Below, in pieces: positions 40,084 through 50,239 of a stretch of 64,000 nucleotides of DNA. Numbering within the stretch: position 1 is the stretch's first letter; each line of letters opens with the position of its first letter. The DNA comes from Pterois miles. Lineage: Eukaryota > Chordata > Actinopteri > Perciformes > Scorpaenidae. Below the pieces are notes generated by a model, which saw only the letters and a list, made by a program, of their open reading frames with translations, did no database searches and had not been told where the DNA came from. The translations under genes and the position numbers were made by a program. The stretch covers positions 20,862,001-20,926,000 of the forward strand of contig CAMQGK010000567.1 of NCBI GenBank assembly GCA_947000775.1, given 5' to 3'.

Positions 40084-43000
40084 CTGAATGGGGAAAAAAC
40101 AGATGGTGAATTTGTAAAAGAATGAAAAGGGAATTCAAGGCACACTGCTTTGTTAGATACAAACCATTTTATAAAGCTGACAAGCCTACATGAATAAAAA
40201 CAAGGTCAGAGCATATTGACCGCATACTCGTTTTCCTCACTGTCAAACTATTGATTAAAGGGACAATATGTAGCACTGGCAGTAAGCATTTTAAATGGCT
40301 ACTGCAGTCCACATTCAAAACATATGGGCTGTGAGCAGTAATTGTGTGTTAATAAGTTAGTTAGTAGTTTGTCACATATGTGGCAATGGGGCGTTGAAAT
40401 GAGCAGTGGACGGGATCACAAAGATCCAAAACAAAATCAGACGCTCCGGACCAGAATGGAGATTTCAAAGAATATACTGGCTGTACCATTGTTGACAGAG
40501 AAACCAGTATTTGAATTCAGCCTGTTTCCTTAATCTGATGACATATCATGGTCATTTATATGATTTATTACGGTAAATATGCAGTATTAACATATTGACA
40601 CCTGCTACAACACAACTATGCTGACTTGGTTCAAAATTATACTTAATATGTTACCAAACCTGAAACGCAGAGTCAAGTGAGTGCTTACTGTACTGAACCA
40701 GCTCCGCCATCTTCTCCCACACATGGTACCTGAGGGAGCTGACATGCTTGGCCACATTTATAAGAGGACCCGACACTTTTCCTGGATCGACCTGAGGGAT
40801 CTGAGCTCTGTGAGAAGAAAATCACACATAGGCATCTACGGATACTGAACAACTAGAATCCTGGTATACAGAAGATGAAGAGATGCAGAAGACTGTCACC
40901 TTTTCTTTGTGTTGGCATAATTCTGAAATCGAGAGGAAAAAGAGGGTATCACAAACTGTCTGCACGGTCAGAAGCGCTCAGAGAGAAACATGTATGAATG
41001 CTTACTTTAAGGAAGAGAGCATCACTGGAAGCAATCTCATTCTCAACGGCAATGACGGCGTGAGAGAAGGTGAGGATGCCTCTGGTGATGCTCTCCGACT
41101 TCTTCTTCACCAGCTCTTTCTTCTCCTCGTCCTCCAGCTGCAGGGCGGCCAGTCGAGCGGTCTCTTCCTTCTGCAGAAACTCGCGCAGCTGCTCAAACTC
41201 TTCTTTGATTTGCCTCTCTGTGGCCTGAGTCTGGTTCTAGCACACATAGAAACAAGGCTCAACACGGAAATACAGCGAGTGCACAATAATGTGACTGAGA
41301 CTGATTGTAGTCTGCTTATCTTATTCATGGCAGCCTCAGTTTATCTACATCTCTAAAGAACAATTACTTGGATTTAACTCGCCTGTGTGTACATCTTGAG
41401 TAAGTAAGTGTGTTTTCACACATGGTTCATTTTGAATTAACCAAGCTCAGTCCTCTTAAAGTGGACCAGCAGAAAAAGGACTCAGTTCTTTTTGTGTTCA
41501 CATTATCAGTTCATTTGAAAGAGGACCCTGTTTCTGGTCTGGCCTCAGTCCTCTTTCTGTTCACACTATAGTTTCTGCCTTCATAACTCTTCATCACTTT
41601 CCTTTTCAATGACATAATTAGTGTCGCACAAGCGTTTCCACACAGAATACTGTCCAGTTCCTCAAAAAGGGAACTGTGCTTTTTATGTCAAAGGATTCTC
41701 CAATTTTTCACATTTATTCCCTCTCTAATATCTATGTTATATTGCTGTGATTTTACAACATTACACCTGAACACATCATGATATCATAATTTTTGCCCAA
41801 TTTTCATGTTTACTGAATATGGGTTTAAAGCTTCATAATGTTAACTCCTTATGTAGCCAAGCAAGACTGTGCTGCCCATCGGCTGCTAACAGCTAACAAT
41901 AACTAGCTCTCCTGCCGATTTCAGCACAGTACCATTGTCAGGGTTCAGTGACCAGACAACGTCTCAATACTCGATACCAGCTGATAATGATCTATGGCTA
42001 ATCAACAATACAATGGCGAATCACAATGCACAAGTTAAGCGAACCACAACACGACCTGGATTGAACTAACTAAGTCTGTGTACGGTTCATTTCAGACGGG
42101 TTATTTGGAGTGTTCACATATGCACAAAAAATGCTGACTAATCTCTCTGAGTTAGCTTGGAGGGCTGAAAGGGACCAAGTGTGGAAACATCCTAAATGAC
42201 CTTGACATTTTGTACATTCAATGTTTTCTCTGGCCATAAGACAAAAAGAAAATCATTGTAATATCCTATTATGACCCAGCAGTTCCCTCATTTCCTGTAT
42301 CTGGTGTCTCTAAAAACACCAGTATGATATGCAGTATACTGTATACTTGTTCTAGTTTTGTCCAGGTATCCCTCTAAAATATACAATATTATGGGGGTGC
42401 TCTTATTCTGTGTCAAGGGGACAATCCTGATATGGGGCAGCTGCAGCTCAGCGGGTAAAGCGGGTTGTCCTTTAACCACAAGGTTACTCTCTGCATGTTG
42501 AAATGTCCGGGTGCTTACAGCAGCCCACTGCTCCCAACATACTTAGGATGGGTTAAATGCAGAGGTCAAATTCACGTATGTACTTGTATGTATATGACAA
42601 ATAAAAGTGTCTTCCTCTTCTGATTCAAACTAGATTTCTGCATCGTGGTTGCACGCCCTTGCCAACAAGTCAAGTTGCAGCTTGCATCCATGTCTGTCCA
42701 AAATGTCATCACTAAATCATTTCACTCTGGTAGAAATGTGTGTGCAGTTGCCATAATTAGCATATAAATTCTTGAGTTAAGGCCAAAAATGTGTTTTGTG
42801 AGGTCACAGTGACCTTTGACCTTCAAATTCGAATCCATTCATCCTTGAGTCCAATTGGATGTTGTAGTCGCCCAACCACTCAAAGTGCTTAACACTACAT
42901 ATCAGCATTCACCGAATTGGTGAACTCACAGGGGCTGCCATGCCAATCTAAATACTCATTCACACCTTCAGGAGCAATCAGGGGTTAAGGTCTTGCTCAA

Positions 43001-45020
43001 GGACGCATGGACATGTGACCAGAGCAGCCGGGGATCAAACCACCGAGCTTCTGATTGGTGGATGACCTGCTCTACACTCTGAGCCACAGCTGCTCCATAT
43101 TTGTGCTAGATGCAAAGAAATTCCCTCAGAGATATTGCTTTCAAGAGAATGGGATGGACATGAGGTCACAGTGACCTTTGACCTCCAAAATCCAATCACT
43201 TCATCTTTGAGTCCAAGTGGACATGTGTGCCAGATTTAAAGAAATTCCCTCCATGCGTTCCTGAACTACCACATCGGACAACCTGAAAACATAATGCCGG
43301 TATGGAGGCAGAGAAATCCTTTTCTAGAAGTGTCAGAATTGCGATCTGTATGTTCTTGTTTTTGAAACAGTACAATCCAAATAACCCATTAAGTCCAAAT
43401 CTGCGAACTTGCAGCCTAAAAGCAAGCCAGGTGGCTTTTCTGACTCCTTGGCTGACATGTTTACACACACCAGCAGTGCGTGGCTCAGCTTCAGTACAGT
43501 CACGTCAGCGGTCACGCCGGTCCACCTGTGTTTATTGATACCTTGATGTGCACAGTTGTGTCATCACACTCCTGCTTGGCTTCATACAGGCAACGCAGGT
43601 TTTTCTTCAGAGGAATCAGGTCGTTCTTCAGCTCTGCCTGAAGGTGGTCGAGGGTAGAGAAAGTGCCAAAATTAGTGTACAATCGAGTTTGGTTACTCGA
43701 AATGGGCGCCACCTTGAAATATTTCACCTTATTCTAATAAGAAATTTAAATGAAAAAAAATGCCAGCGGGTGCCCGTCCTCATTTTCTGCATTGAGGTAA
43801 CAACAGAACAGAACAGAGAGATGAAGAAACAAATATGATTTTCACTCCCGTAACTCTGACTGAACACTTGCCAACAATATCAAGGATAAATTATTTATTT
43901 TATAATAAATAGTTATTTATGACAATAAAAATCTTAATTTTTGTCTTAAAACCATTGCAATGTCTGATTTGTGTGTTGTGGTTTACGTGGCTAGGGTTAG
44001 GGTCCTGGGGGTTCAACACTAATCCTAGCGTGGCGCTACCGGTAGCACAGGGATAGGGGCTCCAAATCTAAATTCGACTAGAGCACCAAAAGGGTTAGAG
44101 CTGGCTCTGAACCAGCGGCACTTAACCACCGTCCGCAAGCCATTTTAGCTTGTAATGTCCCTTGACCCTTGACCTCAAGATATGTGAATGAAAACTCTGA
44201 GATCTACAGAAACCTGTATCTCATTAGATAAAACAAATGCTCGCAAACTGCATAATTTGTTGTTTAAAAAGGGTAATAAATTGTACTATATTTTATCTCT
44301 GTGAAATCGCAATAAGATTGTATCTTGACTTAAATATTGTGATAATATCGTATCATGGGGCCTCTGATGATTCCCACCCGTTGCTTAAACTCTTCACTGC
44401 ATTTGCACCAATGACTGAAAGCATGTTATCTGTTTAAAACCACAACAAACTGCAGCTAAAGACGAAGACATTACCTTGAGGTCCTGCGCTCCCTCTTCCA
44501 GAGGACACACTCGGTGTCCCTGGTGCTTCTTGGAGGTGTGACAGACACAGCAGAGGGCTTCAAAGTCATCCAGACAGAAGAGCTTGAGAACTTCCCCATG
44601 TGTGATGCACTTCTCCTCCACCTCTACCACTTCATTCTCCCCAGTCCCACCGGCTCCGTCCTCTGCTCCGGCCGTGGCCGTCCTGCGATCCTGCTCCCTC
44701 AGGAAGGTGTCGGCCACATTCTTCAGAGCCAGGCTGACCGTGGGCTCCGTCAGGGAGCACTTCCTCCTGCAGATGGGACACTCGCGCCTGGACTTCTTCT
44801 TGTTCCAGAACTGCTGCAGGCAGGCTCGGCAGAAGCTGTGGCTGCACTTGAGCACCACGGGGTCCTTGAAGATCTCACAGCAGACGGGGCAGGACAGCTC
44901 TTCTTCCAGCATGGAGCCTGAACGCGAGGAAACGGCCCGAGGTCGTAGGGCCGGAGCTAACTTGGGACTCTGGAAAAAGGAAAGTTTTCCAGGCTGAGAG
45001 GAAGCACGTGGGCGCGCCAT
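39524..45020 (-). CDS. TRIM-family E3 ubiquitin ligase (RING, B-box, coiled coil, PRY-SPRY)
   Basis: Exons from the start: 45020-44475, 43637-43542, 41236-41006, 40922-40900, 40807-40689, 40083-39524. Lengths 546, 96, 231, 23, 119 and 560 bp match the usual TRIM exon pattern and give 524 residues plus a stop. The C3HC4 RING is at about 44-85 (CPVC, CSHSFC, CPIC) and binds the E2 enzyme. The B-box 2 is at about 138-170 (CITH, CCVCHTSKKHQGH). A coiled coil spans the next two exons, and PRY-SPRY (LDPNTAYPWLSL, WEVEVGD, GEVTFSN) is the last exon and the usual target-binding domain. It resembles teleost TRIM35/A33-like proteins, a large expanded family, so no symbol is given. The first ATG has G at -3 and +4; Met37 is an alternative start giving 488 residues. 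Confidence 0.93.
40258..40600 (+). repeat. R4 dispersed repeat, second copy
   Basis: Matches 14119-14715 along its length. Lies in the intron between TRIM exons 5 and 6. Confidence 0.6.
40689..40807 (-). CDS. TRIM exon 5: linker to SPRY
   Basis: Encodes AQIPQVDPGKVSGPLINVAK, then HVSSLRYHVWEKMAELVQY. Acceptor cacag, donor gtaagc. Confidence 0.92.
40900..40922 (-). CDS. TRIM exon 4: 23-bp microexon
   Basis: Encodes NYANTKK plus part of the next codon. A 23-bp exon at this position is a hallmark of the TRIM PRY-SPRY group. Acceptor ttcag, donor gtgaca. Confidence 0.9.
41006..41236 (-). CDS. TRIM exon 3: coiled coil (231 bp)
   Basis: 77 codons starting NQTQATERQIKEEFEQLREF, with charged heptads (LQLEDEEKKELVKKKSES) and ending DALFLK. 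Acceptor gctag, donor gtaagc. Confidence 0.93.
42431..42605 (+). repeat. tRNA-derived SINE-like element
   Basis: Starts TATGGGGCAGCTGCAGCTCA with GCGGGTAAAGCGGGTTG (A-box-like), then a degraded B box. It ends near ATGACAAATAAAAGTG. Located in the intron between TRIM exons 3 and 2. Confidence 0.5.
42780..43300. repeat. tandem AGGTCACAGTGACCTTTGAC repeat with SINE inserted
   Basis: Two units of a dispersed fish repeat begin AGGTCACAGTGACCTTTGAC (about 42801 and 43164) and share TTCATC..TGAGTCCAA and GAAATTCCCTC. The first unit is interrupted by a reverse SINE-like copy at about 42868-43096. AGGTCA-nnn-TGACCT is a palindromic nuclear-receptor half-site pair; no function is claimed. Confidence 0.6.
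43542..43637 (-). CDS. TRIM exon 2: coiled coil (96 bp)
   Basis: 32 codons: AELKNDLIPLKKNLRCLYEA, then KQECDDTTVHIK. The 96-bp length and the sequence are typical of this family. Acceptor ttcag, donor gtatca on the minus strand. Confidence 0.93.
44475..45020 (-). CDS. TRIM exon 1: RING and B-box
   Basis: 182 codons. The RING reads SCPVCCEIFKDPVVLKCSHS, then FCRACL and ECPICRRKC. All eight zinc ligands are present. A glycine/glutamate-rich linker precedes the B-box. Donor gtaatg after DLK. Confidence 0.94.
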
Positions 45021-45663
45021 CGCTGGTTCCTGTAGGCACGGAGGCTGCTTTTACAGCGCAGTTGTTTGTGGCAGAAAGTGCACCGTTGGGAAGAAGAAGT
45101 ACTCCTCTCTGACTGCTGAGTCCACAGAGTAATCGGGACACTGTTGATGAGCAACCAGGGTTATAGATCAACAGAGACTTGAAGAACAGGTTTATTTCAC
45201 TTGTAGTAAATAAAGGACATGTCACCACCCCTCATCTGCCAGCCACAACAGGGCTCCAGACTCCAGCTGAGTCAAAAAGGCATGGTTCTCTTCTTCATAG
45301 GAGTGCTCTATTTTTTTTAGAGAAAAGAACGAGTATAGGAGGTATGGTAGCAGGAAAATGGTGATTTTAGAAGGTAAACACAATTCAGAACAGCTGCAAC
45401 CACTTTCTTGCAGCATTTATAATCAAAACCTGAACTGAACTGGGACAAAGGCCTGGAGGTGACCCTGCTGAGCTCCACCAGCACTATCAAGTTTACTAAC
45501 ACGTATCTTATTGCATTACCTCTGATAGCCTACTGACACTCAAAGTGATTTCTAGTTAATGTCATATATATTTCAGGAGGACAGGTGAGAAGAAACAAAC
45601 ACACCCAGGACTGGTTTCTGTGAATGCTGGAAAACACTCTAATCTGATCTACTATATAAACTA

Positions 45664-46490
45664 GAGCTGTCAATCACTACAATTTTTAATCCTTTTTAAT
45701 CACAATTATCCACTTTTTTTATCTATCTATTTAGCTACTTTATGCAAATGTATGTATATGTTTATTACTGGAAATCAAATAACAACACAAAACAATGACA
45801 AATATTGTCCAGAAACCCTCACAGGTACTGCATTTAGTAAACAATATGCTCAAATCATACAACAGGCAACAACAGCTGTCAGTGTGTCAGTGTGCTGACT
45901 TGACTATGACTTGATCCAAACTGCTTGTGATTATCAGAAAGTGGACATGTCTGTAAAGGGGAGACTCGTGGGTACCCAGAGAACCCATTTTCATTCACAT
46001 ATCTTGAGGTCAGAGGTCAAAGGACCCCTTTAAAAATGGTCAGGAGTTTGTCCTCACTAAAATTTAGCGCAAGCTTGGAGCGTTATTTAGGGTGCAGTGT
46101 TTAGCACTGTCGCCTCACAGCAAGAAGGTTGCAGGTTCGAATCCCACTTGGGGCTCTTCTGTATGGAGTTTGCATGTTCTCCCCATGTTAGCATGGGTTT
46201 TCCGACTTCCTCCCACAGTCCAAAGACATGCAGATTGCCCGTAGGTGTGAATGTGAGCGTGAATGGTTGTCTGTCTCTATGTGCCCTGCTATCGACTGGC
46301 GACCTGTCCAGGGCGTACCCCGCCTTTGCCCAATGTCAGCTGGGATCAGCTCCAGCCCCCCACAACCCCTAACAGGATAAGCTGTTGCAGATGGATGGGT
46401 GCATGCTAGCTAGTCTGCTACAACCTAAAAATCACAAGTTGTGTTAATGCGTTAAAGAAATTAGTGGCATTAACGCATTAATATAAACAT
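45664..46490 (+). mobile_element. R1 copy with nested tRNA-like repeat
   Basis: Starts AGAGCTGTCAATCA and carries the family core (GGAGACTCGTGGGTACCC, GGTCAGAGGTCAAAGG). It is split at about 46090-46399 by another repeat and resumes at CTAGTCTGCTACAACC. Lies between the TRIM gene and gipc1. Confidence 0.65.
46090..46399 (+). repeat. tRNA-like dispersed repeat nested in R1
   Basis: Begins GGGTGCAGTGTTTAGCACTG and includes GGTTCGAATCCCAC, a good match to the B box of an RNA polymerase III promoter. It ends with the widespread fish motif CCTGTCCAGGGCGTACCCCG. A degraded relative occurs at 16925-17071. Confidence 0.65.
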
Positions 46491-46499
46491 GTTTTTAGA

Positions 46500-47768
46500 C
46501 ACCAAACCATGTCTAGATGTACCCCCTGTTTGGGACAGACCAAACAAACAGAAAGGAAAACTGCCATGTCGATGTTATTATTGCATTATAATTGGACATT
46601 GACAACAGTGTAATACAAAGCCATCAAAATAATGTGTTCTTCTCAGTGTTACAGTGTTCTAGTATCAGTTTCATTACATTTAGATATTCATTAACTCTGA
46701 AGAATGAAACAAAACTACAAAATAGCTTCATACATTTGGATATACTTAAAAGGTTAACACCAAAATGCTTAGTAGCTGGTGCAGCACTGCCTGTTTTTCC
46801 TCTCAATGACCACAAATCACTGTGACACATGATGGAAGTAGTTTGGTTTCATTCTGCTCCAATGACAAGACACTTCAGCACCATGCACCAGAATGCATAC
46901 TTCTAACAAAAACATATAAAATGCATGAAATGAGAAGAAATGAAGGCATTGTTTTCTTAACAAACTCCTTTTTACACAACTGCTCCATCTCTTGACTTTC
47001 TCCTGTTTAATACTGCCTTCTGTAATGCTTCAAAATAAAGTGAGTTGCAACACAAGATCAAATTCTTCATCCATTACACAAACTCTGTTTTAAAATAGGA
47101 CATCACATCACTTTATATAAAAACACTAGCTATAAAAAAATAAGTCGACACAAACCTGGAACCATTCTCATTTTCAATAAAAGGTCAACTAACACTGATT
47201 CTCTGTAACACTGTCAGATGTATGAAAGTGAGAATGGAGTGTTAACTTCATTACAGCATGGAGTGTGTTAAAGGTGAATAAACACCACTGATCTTTCAGT
47301 CGGCGAGCTTCACGTCACTATGACAATTTTTTTTCTTTTACCAAAATAAAAAAACAGCGGAATTCATTATGAAGATAAAAATATAACAGCACATGCTTAT
47401 AAAACTGATCCATAACAGTAACAGCGAGTGGTTCAGGACGACACTGTGACTCGGGGAGGTCGACGCCTGGCTTGTACTGTGCAATAACTGTGCCGCTCAC
47501 CAGGTGAGGTACAATGCAATCTCTGTTCCCATTAGTTGTTGGTTTACAGCGCAGTGCAACACAGTGCAATGTGGGAAAAAAAAATTCACTTTTTTTTTTT
47601 TTTTTGTTTTTTTGCTGTCAAAGATGCACTTTGTGTTAGCCGTCATCTTTCATTTGTGCTGTGCTTTTTCCGCTGCCAGCAACTACAACATTGACATGCA
47701 GGTTCATGTGAGGCGGTCAAAGGGAATGCTCATCAGCGTGCTTGTAGTTCCTGGAAAAAGCTGGAAGA

Positions 47769-47800
<32 letters not shown>

Positions 47801-48010
47801 CACTTGGGAAGTCATCACAGTCACCTTCTTCCATTAACTGCCATTATCCTCCTCATCCAGGCAGAGTCTCCCAAAAAGGTGCACTCTAAATTATAATAGT
47901 AGGAGTATACACTGGAATAAACAAACTCATGACGGTAGTGTTGTGTTTCCTAGTAGTGCTGAATGTTGTGGGTGTCACACATCAGGTTGTTCTGCTCTGT
48001 TAGTTTGTGG
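46500..48010 (-). other. gipc1: probable gipc1 3' UTR and flanking sequence
   Basis: Downstream of the gipc1 stop on the minus strand. Contains homopolymer tracts (T near 47590-47605, A near 47770-47799) and no other recognisable gene. The UTR end was not fixed. Confidence 0.35.
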
Positions 48011-48162
48011 TTACACTCGCCCAACCTTAGCATCGCCAATGGCACCCCAGACGTCGAAAACAAATTCATCCGGGAAGGCAAAGTCCCCGAGGGTTTCGTC
48101 TAAAGCCTCAGCAAACTCATCAGGGTTCTTTTTGTCCTTTCCCAGCTCCACCATGGTAGCCG
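48011..48162 (-). CDS. gipc1: gipc1 coding exon 6: GH2 and stop
   Basis: AATMVELGKDKKNPDEFAEA, then LDETLGDFAFPDEFVFDVWG and AIGDAKVGRV with stop TAA at 48013-48011. Confidence 0.95.
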
Positions 48163-50226
48163 CTGTGGAGAGGGCAGAAAGCATTTAGAAAACAGTAAGA
48201 GAACAAACTAGTTTTGACTCCTGTAGCGTCAACAAACATACACTTACCCAGTTCGCTGTCTCTGATGCCCATGTAGCTCTCAAGCAGGTCATCCACCTTC
48301 TCAATGGCCTTTTCCTCGAATGCAGAGGGCTGGAGTGAAAAAAAAAGTCCAACGCACAGACTCAGGCGATGCAACAGGATTATGTTTTCTAAACAATACA
48401 GAGAACTGTTATTCCACAGGCGTTGCAAAAACACTCACCAGCTCCTCCACAGTAGCAGGACCTTTAGAGCGCAGCCGCAGAGTTCCTCTGCCCGTCCCCA
48501 GCTGAACCCCTGATGCCGACCTGGACCCTCCAGACCGCTGGCTGATCATATCTACACACAATAATTAAACAGAGATCCCTAAACACTTAAAAATCAGGTT
48601 TCCTGCTGTTATTCTCCAGCTTTTATGGTGCTAAACATCATGTCTATTTGCACTTCTTACCCTTTTTAGACAAACTCGATCTCATTTTGCTCCCACTGCA
48701 CATTTCTAATTATTAGTGCAGTTCTGAGCCAGTAAATACAGTTTGTTTGGTCCTGTAGCTTTTCAAATGGACCCAAAGGGCACCTAAATCTGCCCTAATG
48801 TGTTTTGTACGTGCAGCAAGGATACTTATTTCATTAAGTCAGGCTTGTGTCTATTAATTTTATGCAATAAAATGTTAGATTATCAAATATTAATCCAGGA
48901 GAAGACTGAGAACTAAAATACGGTGTAAACATGTAGTTTGGCAACTAAAAACAGACTTAAATACCGCTTTCATAGCCACACATGACAGTATTCTTTGCTA
49001 TCCATGACCGTTGCGAGTACTCCCAATAAAGAGTTGGTTATAGTTTCCATAAAGATGGTTTTTTGGATGTATATGGACAAGCGAAAACCTGCCGTACAGA
49101 ATCCGTCACGATGTCACTTTGGCTGTGTGGGCGCAGTCGCGACCCTTGCGGACACAGTAAGCATAAATCATGCTCAAGTCATTCTGTTCTGAGTGTTTAT
49201 CCAGGGAGAGCAGATGAGGCTCTGACTGAAGGAGCATGTTGTGCTGTCACACCACATCTGATATTGTGGAGCTGAACAAACAAATATCAAATGACTCCAC
49301 CCACACCTACCAAAGGCCTTGAGAGGCTCCACCAGCTTAATAGTGAACTCTTTTCCTTTGGGCAGCTCCTTCAGCATCTTGGCCACCTCATAGTGTCGAC
49401 ATCCAATCAGGCGATGGCCGTTGATCGACTCGATCATATCGCCCACATTGATGACCTGGATCTGGTGGATGATGCTCCCCTCGCGGATTCTCTGAAAGCA
49501 GAAAAACTCAAGAAATAATCCAACTCATCCCTTTCTCCCTGCCATCTGTAGTCTATTCACATTTTTGTGCAGATATTATTGCCCAATATAGTCCAGGGTC
49601 ATACCCTCCCCTCCGGATCCTTGAGTCAATAGAAATCAATTTGCTCACCTTGATGAAAGCGTAGCCAGCTCCATTATCTGTGATCGTCAACCCTAGTGCA
49701 TCCTCTCCTTTGTACACCTCTATTTCCTTTCGCTGTCCTTTAATGTGGGCAAAAATAAAGTCCTCTAGCCCAATCTGACCTCCCAACAGTTTATCCATGT
49801 CCACCTTGTGAGTGTTCAGTGTGCAAAACATAACCTGTGGAGGGACACAACAAACAAGTAAGGTTTACCATAATGCCTTCTCTCCTGATTACCTCAAGTA
49901 AACCTATTTATCCTAGAGTGACTCACCTCGGATGGCGGTATCCCAAAAGCCTCACCAATCTTGGCATAGAGCTCCCGAACATTACTGAAGCCCTCTATAC
50001 GACCTGTGGGGCTGCCGTGAGCGAGCTGAGTGTGGAAGATGAGGCGAGGTCGCATGCTGCTGGGTGGCGGAGGCAGACCTTCAGAGGTAGCACCTTCCCC
50101 CAGCCCGACTACACCTCCATCTAGGCCATCCACACCTGGCACATTGAGACCTGCGCGGATGGGCTCTGCTTCCTCGTTCTCCACTAACGGGGACGCCTTC
50201 TTCCTTCTTCCCAAACCCAGAGGCAT
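48011..50226 (-). CDS. gipc1: GIPC PDZ domain-containing adaptor 1
   Basis: Cytosolic adaptor whose central PDZ domain binds receptor C-termini and whose C-terminal GH2 region binds myosin VI, linking cargo to endocytic traffic. Coding exons from the start: 50226-49927, 49834-49649, 49491-49311, 48551-48439, 48329-48248, 48162-48011. Total 1014 bp, 337 residues, against 333 in human. The start MPLGLGRRKKASPLVENEEA and the middle LIFHTQLAHGSPTGRIEGF match GIPC1, not GIPC2/3. The GH1 region is followed by PDZ (about residues 138-222; carboxylate loop ALGLTITDNGAGYAFIKRIR) and GH2 (AIEKVDDLLESYMGIRD, ending VWGAIGDAKVGRV). Human ends GRY, here GRV. The acceptor of the first coding exon lies only 7 nt before the ATG. 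Confidence 0.96.
48248..48329 (-). CDS. gipc1: gipc1 coding exon 5: GH2
   Basis: PSAFEEKAIEKVDDLLESYM, then GIRDSEL. Borders tccag and gtaagt. Confidence 0.94.
48439..48551 (-). CDS. gipc1: gipc1 coding exon 4: linker
   Basis: DMISQRSGGSRSASGVQLGT, then GRGTLRLRSKGPATVEEL. Borders tgtag and gtgagt. Confidence 0.93.
49311..49491 (-). CDS. gipc1: gipc1 coding exon 3: PDZ
   Basis: RIREGSIIHQIQVINVGDMI, ESINGHRLIGCRHYEVAKML, KELPKGKEFTIKLVEPLKAF. Borders ttcag and gtaggt. Confidence 0.95.
49649..49834 (-). CDS. gipc1: gipc1 coding exon 2: GH1 end and PDZ start
   Basis: 62 codons: VMFCTLNTHKVDMDKLLGGQ, then IGLEDFIFAHIKGQRKEIEV and the PDZ start (EDALGLTITDNGAGYAFIK). Borders ccacag and gtgagc. 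Confidence 0.95.
49927..50226 (-). CDS. gipc1: gipc1 coding exon 1
   Basis: 100 codons from MPLGLGRR to GIPPSE. Includes a proline-rich GLPPPPSSMRPR before the conserved GH1 segment. The acceptor ccctgtag, after a long pyrimidine tract, ends at 50234, so an untranslated exon must lie upstream. Confidence 0.95.
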
Positions 50227-50239
50227 TGTAGTGCTACAG

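Noticed and set aside
40883..41356. 157-codon plus-strand open frame
   Set aside because: It overlaps TRIM exons 3 and 4 in antisense; the minus-strand coiled-coil exon explains it.
44514..44997. Plus-strand open frames opposite the RING exon
   Set aside because: Antisense shadows of the GC-rich TRIM first exon.
46090..46160. Possible tRNA gene
   Set aside because: Only the B-box-like part is convincing; the acceptor stem and anticodon arm do not form, and the sequence continues into a dispersed repeat.
47504..47896. 130-codon plus-strand open frame
   Set aside because: It includes long poly-Phe and poly-Lys stretches from T and A runs and has no family features.
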